Shown here in pieces: positions 44,872 to 55,281 of a stretch of 64,000 nt of DNA (within the stretch, counting starts at the first letter, position 1; every line of letters begins with the position of its first letter). Location: assembly GCF_932276165.1 (NCBI RefSeq), contig NC_063997.1:4288001-4352000 (forward strand). Reading direction: 5' to 3'. This stretch comes from Plutella xylostella (taxonomy: Eukaryota > Arthropoda > Insecta > Lepidoptera > Plutellidae). The notes under the pieces are model-generated. The model made no database searches. It was not told where the DNA came from and was given only the letters and a program-made list of their open reading frames with translations. The translations under genes and the position numbers were made by a program.

Positions 44872-45848
44872 TAATTTGCGAGTTAAATGAGTACGATGCA
44901 TGTAGGTAAGTATATACTTACTTAGTAAAATTAAAACATTTTATTGAGGAGGTATTATCTTATCAGCATGACATAACCATACGTAAGTAAGCAATAAAAT
45001 CATTATCATTCAACATAACATTACTATAATATTATTCAAGTATATCAACAATAACAGATAAACTTAGAGTCCAGAAACCACCGATAGGATGAGGTTTAAT
45101 TTTAAGTCAACATAATAATAAGCAACATGATATTAATTATGATACGGTAAATGAGTCTGTTTGTCTGTAACTTTCAAGTATTTTCAGATCTTGAAGCTGT
45201 AAGTAGATGTCATTATTATAAACCCTGCCACTATTTTACCCTCGCTCGACGAAAAAGAGAGGTGTAATAGGTTTAACTGTTCCAGTTTAACGTCAGAAAT
45301 AGAGAGATACAAATCCAAATTTATTCTTTATAATGCTAATACTCTTGGTGCTTTATTTAAATTAATCCAGGTTTCGGGTTAAACAGGCTTAGACAAAATT
45401 TTAACTAAGACGAATAAAATATGTTGTTTAGAGTGTACCTCCAGCAGTCTGGCAGGCAAAATGCCTGATAGTGCATAATTACTTTTGTAAACTGTGCAAT
45501 AAAAGCATAAATAAGTACATTGTGTCAAACAAATAGACACTAGAGTAATTAACTAACTGAAATTAATTATTGCTTATCTATAAAATAAAATAAGTGAATA
45601 AATAAGTAAATAAGTGAAAGTAAATAAGTGAATGTATCGGCGGAGAAGGTAGGCATTTTTCAAATTCAACGAGTAAATCCGAGTGTGAAACATAGTCATC
45701 CTCTGAATAATTTATCTAAGGCTCATTTTATACACCTACTTATAATGGCTTTAGCACACCAGTCACGCCGCGCTTCGCTGTGGAGAAGCACAATAGGAAA
45801 TCTCAAGAAGTTATTAAACAATTTAAAGGAAAACATATTGAAAACAAC
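44872..45848. other. Intergenic DNA upstream of DCXR-like gene 1
   Basis: AT-rich, no gene. A run of 'AAATAAGTGAATAAATAAGT' repeats at about 45587-45632 precedes the first exon. The 85-codon frame from 45628 runs through the true start codon in another frame and is a shadow. Confidence 0.4.
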
Positions 45849-47838
45849 ATGGAAATCTCATTCAAAAACAAACGGGTGCTGGTGACCGGAGCTGGACAAG
45901 GTCAGGGTTATGTAATTTGTTTATAACATCAATTTGTGTATTCAAATTATTTTTCTTAACTACGAGTATGTGTAGAGTTGATATTACCTACGTCAGTTTT
46001 CTCCTTTTCTTTCTTATCGTAACGATCCATCAATCTGAAAGGCCAATTATACATACAGACTATGAAAAATTCACACACAATAATAGACCCTCTTATCGCT
46101 AACAGCAATCTTACTGGCGTAGGCGACCTTCGTGAAACAAACAAAATCTGGTATTATAGAACTTGTACAGATGTACCTACTTACATAAAATAACGTAGGT
46201 AACTTATAATTTCTCCATAAATTTGTGACAGTGTTTCAAGTGACCTATTTCGCCCGTTTCCAGGAATCGGCCGCAGCATAGCCATCGAGCTATGGCGGGC
46301 CGGAGCTCAAGTAGTGGCGGTCTCCCGCACCAAGTCCCACCTGGACTCCTTACATCACGAGTACCCGGCCATCCAGATAGTGTCGGTGGACCTCGGCAAC
46401 TGGGACGCGGCCAGGAAGGCCATCGACCAGCTCGGACACTTTGATGCCCTGGTCAATAATGCCGCTGTGGGACTGACTGAGGACTTTTTGACGACCACTC
46501 CGGAGAATTTCGATTTGTGAGTACCTTTCCGGCAGTATAAAGTGTAAATTACTATTACATCTTATAGAGGTATATTTCAGAACCTAATAAATGTAGTCAT
46601 ACGTGAATTCCACTGTTCCTACCTATTTATAAACGGAAAACTATAGTTACCTATTACAATTTTCAGGCTAATGAATGTCAACGTTAAAGCGATGCTGAAT
46701 GTGAGCCAGGTAGTTGCGAAAAAGATGATCGACGCCAAAAAAGGAGGAGCTATCGTCAACATTTCCTCTCAAGCCTCCAAGGTAACTGAAAAATCTGAAA
46801 GTTTATCTTACTTTTTATTAGGTAGTAAACTTCTAGGGTTCATACCCAAGGTATATTTGATAGATACCCTAGATGTGTGAATCTAGACGTCATCTTACAT
46901 GATCCCAATCATCATCTGCCAGGTTCAATGGCGCCTGACTGAATGATTTAGCAAGGTCTCTTATGTACTCGTACAACTGGAGAATCACATTATCTTTCCT
47001 AAAAGGATATTTGTTCTCTTCTGCGCTTACCACGGCTACACATTATTACTTATATCGCATTGCATTAAACGTACCAAGCAGACATTACTCGTAGATATGA
47101 CAGTAGCTCTCCAGATTATCGATTTCGCATGCTTTTGAGTCCCCTTGCTGCTGCTATCGATCCCTTCACATTCACAGTCATTATATACCCCTCTATCTAT
47201 CCCCACAGTCCTCATCCTCGTCATCATCATCAACCCTTTTCACATAACCTTATCTGTTACCAGGCCGCTCTATGGGGCCACGCGACCTACTGCGCGTCTA
47301 AAGGCGCCGTGGACGCGCTGACCCGCGTGATGGCTCTGGAGTTGGGCCCTCACAACATTCGCGTCAACACTGTGAACCCCACCGTCATCATGACGGAAAT
47401 GGGCAAGCTGGGCTGGTCCGACCCAGCCAAGGCCAAGGGCATGCTCGCCAAGATACCTTTGGGAAGGTGATTATTACTAACTAGTATACATAACTTCTGT
47501 AGATAATTAATAACTGCCAATCGTTGGTCTTGCCCATAGCCATAACTTTGAGGTCCAATTTTGAATTTTATGATCCATCCGCCTACCAAGTGAGGACATT
47601 ATGGCAATATCTTGGAGGAGGCCACGGGCAGTGTGTGTTTGTATTATGTATTATTCATGCATGTATCGACACTATTAGCAATCAAACAGCTACCAATCCC
47701 GCTCATTATTTACACGTTACTTTCAGATTCGGCGAGGTGTCCGAGGTGGTGAACGCGGTGCTGTTTCTGCTGAGCGACAAGGCCAGCATGATCAACGGAG
47801 TGGAGCTGCCCATCGACGGCGGCTTCTTGGCCTGCTGA
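45849..47838 (+). CDS. DCXR-like short-chain dehydrogenase 1
   Basis: Exons 45849-45900, 46264-46516, 46667-46781, 47264-47466 and 47727-47838 join in phase to give 244 residues, the length of human dicarbonyl/L-xylulose reductase. The cofactor motif is TGAGQGIGRS (residues 14-23), with VDLG, then NNAAV, then catalytic Asn in MNVNVKAM, Ser in NISSQAS, and Tyr/Lys in YCASK. The PTVIMTEMG and PIDGGF blocks are typical of DCXR. The family uses NADPH to reduce L-xylulose and alpha-dicarbonyls, usually as a cytosolic homotetramer; substrate here is inferred. First of three tandem paralogues with matching exon sizes. No obvious AATAAA; the 3' end may use a variant near 47860. Confidence 0.92.
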
Positions 47839-48144
47839 TGTCCTGGTGTCCACGTTATAAATACATTTATATTTATTTTTAAAGCCTATGCTTTTTATTT
47901 TTACCGTAATTAATTCCTAACTTACCTACCTATAAACTTATTTAAAATTTAGGAAACGGAAATTATATATGCCATTATAAAAAAATAAATAAATAAATAG
48001 TCATTTATTTCAGGCTAGACACCCATATTACACATTATATAAACACAAACGTACTTACAAAAATAAATTAAATTGTAGTAAGTATTACAATTATTATCAG
48101 TTTAAACATACATATAGGTACCTATTAAATAGGTAAGGTCATTT

Positions 48145-51100
48145 TTATTTTCGATTTGCGTCTTGATGAACAGAGAGCCAGTGTCTGTAGAATGGATTTC
48201 TAAAATCCTCACTTACCACTTTCAGTATTGCATTCCCAGTGCTGCGCAGCCCCGACCAGAATGTCGCTATACGTGACCTCAGGACTGCGAAGAAGTCAGG
48301 CACTCCCGCCTCAGAGAACATGCCCGACGCGCTACAGTACCGCGGCCGCCTCATGAGGGTGCGGTATGCGTCATTATACTGCACCCTCATGGTGCTCATC
48401 GCCTTCCGGGTGTAGTTGATCCACAGATGCCCAGTGTAGATGTTCTGGCAGTATGCCCTAAATAAAGTTATTTTAACTTGCTCACTGCATCTGTGGAATC
48501 TTCGGGCAAGCATGTTACATCTGATCGAGAGTGCCCGTCTTTCACGCTCTATGTCAGTGTCATCCCTGAGGTCACTCGTCAGTATATGGCCGAGATATCT
48601 GAATTGCTGCACAACCCGAACCGGTGCCCCATCCAGAACGACTTCGGGCACCCTCTCCGGACCCCTCCCCGCTCTGAACCAGTGGCGGCTGCACCTCAAG
48701 TGCGCCCGTGCAACGCACTACCATTTAAAAACCTTCTAAATATGTACCTTCCTTCTTCCTATACCATACTAGGTACGTGTAAAAAAAAACTTCACAAAAA
48801 ATACCAATATAACAACCGTAATACCTACCCTTTACCCTAAACAGAAATTACATAAATCTGATTATCGTCACGAGTTAAATTAAATCGAGCTGGCCTATTT
48901 TGATTTCTACTGCGAAAGAATTAGATCTTATTTTTGCTTGAACAAAAACGGCCTCGTGCGCTCGGATTTTCGCACGGAGCGAGCTCCTACATGTAGTATG
49001 AAACAGGATGGAAATCGCCCGGCGCGTGAGACGGAAGATGCTCAGTACAAACTGTATGCAGTTCTAGGATAAATTCGTGCGCCGCACGCGACCGGAAATT
49101 GCCGAAACAATACGAATGACGGCACGGGACTCGCTCGGGAGGCGCGGGCGCGCGGTGGCCTTGACCGGTGGCGTGACCTACGAACGATGCACTTGTCATG
49201 TCTTTGTCAGTTTCACCTTTCGCGCGCGAATACGTAATTAATTTGCTAATTACTTATTAACTAAGAAAGTAGTAAAGATTTCGTGAGTGTGTATATGTGT
49301 GTGTGATCGAAAATGAGTGCAAAATACAATATTGACTTCATAAAAAGTAATAGGACATTGCAAAATAGACTGGACATTAAATCTGCTGGGCCGCCTCGGC
49401 CTTTAGTGCAAAGCACAAAATGAAACTTATAAGTATACCTACCTACCTGAATTTTCAAAAGTGAAATGTTCAATAAAAATAAATGGTTATGTGGATGTGA
49501 GAGACTATGCTTTAGTTTGCTTTCCGTGTGTTGTTTTCGTTTCGGCGGAGAAGCTATTTCGCGTCAATAAATAAGGTAAAATATACTTATAATTTTTTTA
49601 CTTCTAATTGTAATAGGTAGTTAATCTATTTTTCTCCAAAAAAATACTAAACCCATAAAGTGCACCACCGGGTATCTGAGGCACCAGCCGCCACTGCTCT
49701 GAACACCAGCATTTCGGTCTTCGACACGTTGTACTTCAGTCCATGCGCATTTGCATAATGCTCACAGACCGAAAGTAGTTTCTGCAGACCCCTGATCGAG
49801 GGGCTGAGGAGCACCATGTCGTCCGCATAACTGAGATTGTTTACACAAACGCCCCCAATATGACAGCCGACATTGGTGCTCCGCAGACCCCGAATCAGGT
49901 CGTCGATGTACAGATTGAAGAGGTCCGGCGAGGTGAGCCCACCCTGACGAACTCCGCAATCTAACCTGTACTCGTTAGATGTCGCGTCGCCCCACCTCAC
50001 GCAGTTAGTTTGGTTTCCGTACCAGTACCTCAACAGACTTATCACATCATTCGGAACATCTGAGCTCGACAATTTGCTCCAGAGAATATTATAATTCACT
50101 AGATCAAATGCCTTGCTCAGATCCAAGAAACAGGCATATACTGAGGTAGACCGATCGGTATAATATTTTACGGTGTGTTTTAAACTCAGTATAGCCGAGT
50201 CCGTTGAAAGACCGGGGCGGAAACCAAACTGAGCATCCGAAATATCCAACTTTCCCACCAGTTCGGGCTGCAGCAGACGCTCCAACACCTTACCCAAAAT
50301 GGTTCCTAACGAGATAGGACGATAGTTACCGGCAGATCCAAGGTCACCGGTCTTGTTTTTTGCCACCGGCACAACGACGGTCTTCATTAGCGCACTAGGA
50401 AGGTAGCTGTACCTAATACACATATTATATAGGTTGCATAGCTTTGTGCATATCTTCTCACCAGCATACAACAGGTGCTCCACGCTAAGTCCGTCTAGGC
50501 CGGGCGACTTGCCTCGCTTCATGCCGGCGAGGGCGCGCGCCACGTCCCGCGCAGTGAACTGCAGCCGCTCCTCCGCCGGCCGCGCCCCCGCCGGCGCGCC
50601 GCCCGCGCCCGCCGCGGAAGCCGCCCGCGGGGCGACCTTGAACCTGCCAGCAAACATATCAGCGATCTCGCCAGGATCCTGCAGCCCTTCTACCGAAGCC
50701 GGTAGACCTTGCTTGTAGCTAAGTTTTCGAGTGGAGTTCCAAAACTTAACAAAATTCTTGTTTTTCCTATGTACCGCTATAATATTACATTTTATGGTCT
50801 CTTCGTTTTTCTGGCACCATTTTAGAGTGTTTTTGAAGTGTGTCCTACTCGACTTCATATTTTCGAACATGATTCCTGCACTAGGTTTACCAGCAGCCAC
50901 CCAGCACTGGAAATGCAATCGTGCCAGCTGGTGACTACCTCGCACATGATAGTTCCAACCTAGCACCTTTTTCTTTCTATTTCTCTGTTCAACAAGACGC
51001 AGACCTGCACTAATTATGGAGCCCTCCTGTAGTACAGTTATAATATCAGCATACACATCGTCAATATATAAATAATGATTACTCACATTCATACAACAGT

Positions 51101-51377
51101 CATTCATACATTCGCCACAGCTTACGTCATCTTTTACACCGTTCAACTTCTCATTACAATGTTTAAAATATAGGCTACATTGCTCCTTATCTCTCTCACC
51201 CCAAATAATACTTTTAGGTAAACTAGATTTCTGACTAGAACACATTGGTTTGACTAATTCACAAGGAAACGAACACTCTATAGCAAGCGGGAGATGGTCC
51301 GACCACCCCACGTCGTACAATACCCTCGCCGAGACGACGGTACTCCAGGCCGCCGTCGTCGTCAGGCAGTGGTCCAA
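48145..51377 (-). pseudogene. Split endonuclease-reverse transcriptase ORF
   Basis: The first piece (51377-49697) has the endonuclease end GWSDHLPL, then RGKSPGLDGLSVEHLLYAG, NYRPISLGTILGKVLERLL, FGFRPGLSTDSAI, FLDLSKAFDLV, GVRQGGLTSPDLFNLYIDDL and the catalytic YADD, reaching KTEMLVFRA. The second (48679-48145) resumes with GRGPERVPEVVLDGAP, VVQQFRYLGHILT and a C-terminal RYCSASGMFSEAGVPDF block, ending at a stop. Except for the hAT insertion and the missing 5' end, I see no frameshift or internal stop, so the copy was young when interrupted. The Arg-Ala codons at the break are inside the 8-bp target duplication. Confidence 0.85.
48680..49696. mobile_element. hAT-like element inside the reverse transcriptase
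   Basis: The left CAGTGGCGGCTGCACCTCA and right (inverted) CAGTGGCGGCTGGTGCCTCA are terminal inverted repeats. The flanks are the exact 8-bp repeat CTCTGAAC at 48672-48679 and 49697-49704. The interior has a GC-rich part (49010-49200) and no transposase. Removing it plus one repeat restores the reading frame. Confidence 0.9.
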
Positions 51378-51696
51378 CCACCTGCGCGTGCCGTGCGCCT
51401 CACTTATGAAGCCATTATGCTGCCATTATGTTGGCAGCAATGGTTTTTAGTGTTGCCACAAAATAGAAAATAAGCTTCCCCAAAAATTTGGTAATTTTAT
51501 GTTTATTTAATTTATGTATATAAAGAAATATATTATTTCTTAACTCAAGCCTTTTTACCCACTGTCTAAATATTATGAGCAGGGCCGTCGGATATTTGAT
51601 ATATTCTTTTAAATAATAAATAAATAAGAAGAGATAGAAGTAAAGTCTTTCAATAGACATAAAAGTAGCTAAGTTGGCAAGGCTTGACATACAGGG

Positions 51697-52820
51697 CGGC
51701 TGTCCAATTTCAAAACACAGTAACAGCCAAGAGACAAAATGTTCAAGAGAGCCAAAAAACGTTTTTGTCCCTTCATTTCAATGCCCTGGTAAAACTATGA
51801 TACATATCTAAACGAATGTAAGCTTAAAAGAACCGGCAGAACCTAGGCTTTACATACAATACTATTTCATTTAAATATGACTAATATTGTTGCTGTAATG
51901 CACAAAAGAAAACACTAACTAGGTTTTAAATGGTTTTCTCACCCTAAAACCGCCCTCACTGACCATTTTATAACCTAGTAAGAGCCATTATTGTGTAATT
52001 TAAGACAAGTAAAGTATATTGAAATTGCAATAATAACGTAATAATTTATATGTTTTTTATTTTTTTATATGTTTTGGATCCTTCACATAATATAAATCAA
52101 ATTTTGCAGCACTTTTACAAGACCGCACTAAGTAATAGCTGAAATACCGGCATATTTTTAAGTTTTATCTAAATGAACCAAATCGCCATATTAAGAAGGC
52201 ATGTCTGACACGAACATTATTTATGGCTGCCTTAAATTAGACAATATTCCCTAAATTTTGAGCTAAAATTAGTTACAATGTTTGAGTTTTTTTTGGTTTA
52301 TGCAAAATAGGGCTAGTAGAAAGGTTCTGACGAGAAAGGTCTCTATGGCTTTTATAAAGAAGACAAAATTTCCTTATGTTCTACTTTTAATTCACCTCTC
52401 TAGGTCTCATTGGTTCAAAGATACAGGTTCTGAAATATCTGATATTTTTTCGAAAAAAGTGATTGTAATAATGTATGCCATTTGTGACTTACTAAAATTA
52501 ACGGGCAAAAATTGACCTTTGCTGACCATTTCAAAACCTAGTAAGCGCCATTGACAATTTTAAAACCTAGTAAGTCATTTTCACTTACTGTGTTTTAAAA
52601 TGGTTGGTGGCTCTTACTGTGTTTTAAAATGGTTTTCGTGGCATTTTTGATTTCGCAGGGTGGAGTTACTAGGTTTTTAGAAATTTTATTTTCGTTTCTA
52701 AGCCGTTTTTTGATATTTTGACAATGCAGGAATGTGCGGAATCGCCTAAAATAATGTATAAATCAAAGACCCGTTTTTTTTTAAAGTTAGCGCTTACTGT
52801 GTTTTGAAATTGGACAGCCG
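51697..52820. mobile_element. 1.12-kb element with repeated 'AAAACC(T)AGTAAG' motif
   Basis: TIR CGGCTGTCCAATTTCAAAAC then ACAGTAA at the left, inverted at the right. AGGG flanks both sides (51693-51696 and 52821-52824). The subterminal motif 'TTTTAAAACCTAGTAAG' or its complement 'CTTACTGTGTTTTAAAATGG' recurs at about 51965, 52530, 52555, 52590 and 52615. No transposase frame. It lies between the retrotransposon and DCXR-like gene 2. Confidence 0.8.
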
Positions 52821-52824
52821 AGGG

Positions 52825-53272
52825 GAGCCAACAATACGGCAAATATACCTTTTTTTTTTTAAATCTTTATTTTTATAGGACTTGGTTCACAGAGAGCGAC
52901 CATGTCGTCCTAGTAATTAAGCTTAGGCATATTTACCTAATATTCTATGAAATGCACCCTAGTTTATTTTCTTAACTTATTTGCCAGGCTGTATCTATAT
53001 GGCAACACAGTGCATAGTCAGCCGTCATAGACAACGCATTCTCAACGTTTTAAATAAATTTCACAATGTGACACAAATCCGTCGTCAAGCAAATAAACCG
53101 TTGCAACTGTGTTGGAAAAGTGACATTATAACTGGTCAGTGTCAGGCTATGACAGTGACAGCTGTCAGCTGATCAACACAACAGCAAGCGAGCGGAGGCA
53201 GGAAAAATATTATAATTTCTTTTGGTGTTCGGTTTCTATTTCTAGTACTGTATATTCTTAGCGCCCAGTAAA
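52825..53272. promoter_or_regulatory. Upstream region of DCXR-like gene 2
   Basis: Non-repetitive apart from a poly-T tract at 52849-52860. A palindromic 'CAGCTGTCAGCTGATC' sits at 53159-53174, about 100 bp before the start codon. No TATA box is evident. Promoter role is inferred from position. Confidence 0.35.
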
Positions 53273-54831
53273 ATGGAAATCTCATTTAAAAGCAAAAGGA
53301 TTTTGGTTACCGGTGCTGGTAAAGGTGAGTTTAATTATATCTTCCTTCCAAAGTGGCATGTTTGCATTGCATGTTGTTTATTTAGTTCCACTGCTGGTAC
53401 CGATGTTATTTATTATATTCTTGCCCTTATCGCTGGGCAGTGAATGGCTTGTATGTTCATTTAATAACATTAACTAGGTACCTACGCGAAATTATGAAAA
53501 GGAGACCATAAATTGACTAATTTAATTGACTTGACTATTTTGAATCGTATTTTTTTCAGGTATCGGTCGAGGTATAGCTATAGAATTATGGCGTGCTGGT
53601 GCAAATATAGTAGCCCTATCAAAGACTAGGTCACATCTGGAGAGTCTTCAACAAGAATATCCATCCATAGACATAGTGGATGTAGATATTGCAGATTGGG
53701 AGAAGACAAGAAGAGTGGTTGAGTCTTTAGGCACGTTTGATGCGCTTGTGAACAACGCAGCTATTGCCATTTGTGAACCTTTCCTGAATGCTTCAGTTTC
53801 AAGCTATGATAAGTAAGTATTGAGTCAACAATTCAAAACTTTATTACCAACTTTATGAACATTGGTATTATTATTACAACTAACATTTGTTTTATCAACT
53901 TTTTCAGAACCTTTGATATCAATGTTAAAGCAGTACTAAATATAAGTCAAGTTGTTGCCAGAAATATGATTGATAATAAAGTGCAGGGTGCCATTGTCAA
54001 CATATCATCGCAAGCATCTAAGGTATTTATGAAATATAAAATTAACTTTATAAATCAGATAGTCAGTGCTCAGTTGTTGGTGCTATATCCATGACTCATA
54101 TAATTCAACAGCCCATTAACAACTGATCAAACACTCAATACATTCATTAAATTTGTTTCAGGCTGCACTGAAAGACCATGCCATTTATAGTGCATCTAAA
54201 GCTGCACTAGACGGCCTCACTCGTGCGATGGCGCTGGAGCTGGGTCCTCATGGCATCCGTGTCAATGCTGTGAACCCCACAGTCATCATGACGGAAATGG
54301 CCAAGGTTGGCTGGTCAGAACCTGCCCGAGCCAATGAGATGAAAGCAAAAATTCCCCTGGGAAGGTAATGTGTTAAGAATTATAAAAATTCTAGTTTTTT
54401 CTGCTATCTTTTCTTTGCTTTAAAGGTTTTCCCGTGGGAATTCTGGGATAACAAGAGTGTAGCCTATGTGTTATTTAAGTCAGAGTATCAGCTTACTACA
54501 TACAAAATTAAATAAATGCTGGTCCAGCCATTTTACAGTGAAAGAGTAACATCCACAACACATCCATAATAATAATTGTTACAATAAATGCATCAATAAA
54601 TACAGTAATTTAAATTGCTAAAACCTAAAAAATATTTGAAGTCTCATCAATGCTATCTGGTGGCAAAAATCATAGACTATTTCACACCTTGATCTAATAA
54701 CATGATGTGTATCTTCCAGGTTTGGTGAAGTATCAGAAGTGGTGAATGCGGTGGTTTTCCTCCTGAGTGAGCGCTCCAGCATGATCACGGGGGTCGAGCT
54801 GCCCATCGACGGGGGCTTCCTCGCCACATAA
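53273..54831 (+). CDS. DCXR-like short-chain dehydrogenase 2
   Basis: Exons 53273-53324, 53560-53812, 53908-54022, 54162-54364 and 54720-54831 give 244 residues. The cofactor loop TGAGKGIGRG is identical to the mammalian DCXR form. NNAAI, FDINVKAVL, NISSQAS and YSASK supply the catalytic Asn-Ser-Tyr-Lys set. The N-terminus MEISFKSKRILVTGAG matches that of gene 1 closely. The third-position base use is more AT-rich than in gene 1. Short introns (95-355 bp) and an intact frame suggest a working enzyme. The likely reaction is NADPH-dependent reduction of dicarbonyls or L-xylulose; not proven. Confidence 0.92.
54412..54555 (-). repeat. Lep1-related degenerate fragment
   Basis: 'TTTTCCCGTGGGAATTCTGG' followed by 'GTAGCCTATGTG' and 'GTGAAAGAGTAACATCC' parallels the middle of the Lep1-like Helitrons. 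The ends are lost. It lies in the last intron of DCXR-like gene 2. Confidence 0.55.
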
Positions 54832-55281
54832 TAGTAGCACTAAGCACATCACTCACCTGCCTTAAACAAACCTTTAGAACACCAATGTAATAAAGTTCCT
54901 TTTGTATAATTAGGTATGTTTGTTGATTATGACTGTAAGAAAAGCTGTAAAAGTGTAAGCAAAATCTACACATTGACTTATGAAAATGCCATATTTGTAC
55001 AAATTAATATCTATTGTTGATGAATAGACATTTTTTAAAATCAACTGCATTTATTTACTCCATATGTATACTACCTCAAACTTTACAATATGTGGCTAAA
55101 CAACAGAATTGTTTACTGATAGCTGATAGCCTCATATTATATTCTGTAGGTAGAGTAGGTACCTACTAAAGTGTTTGTGAACAAATTGATAACAGTTCAT
55201 CTGGCTTGAACTTGCATAACTGTTATGATTATGCTAGTGAGTATACCTCACTGTTAATACTCGTTATTAAGAAATTTAAAA

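Larger units (their letters stand above)
47982..51440 (-). mobile_element. Non-LTR retrotransposon, 5'-truncated
   Basis: On the minus strand: the end of an endonuclease domain, a reverse transcriptase, a C-terminal region, a short 3' UTR and an (AAAT)-type tail at 47982-47998. The 5' end stops near 51440 inside the endonuclease. A hAT-like element of 1,017 bp splits it (48680-49696). It lies between DCXR-like genes 1 and 2. The clade is not settled; a Jockey-superfamily relative seems likely. Confidence 0.85.

Noticed and set aside
45628..45885. 85-codon frame as an upstream gene
   Set aside because: It overlaps the true first exon of DCXR-like gene 1 in a different frame and has no features.
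50434..50718. Plus-strand frames over the reverse transcriptase
   Set aside because: They are antisense shadows of the GC-rich part of the LINE ORF.
52282..52515. 77-codon frame as a transposase
   Set aside because: It lacks any transposase motif and lies in the interior of the AGGG-flanked non-autonomous element.
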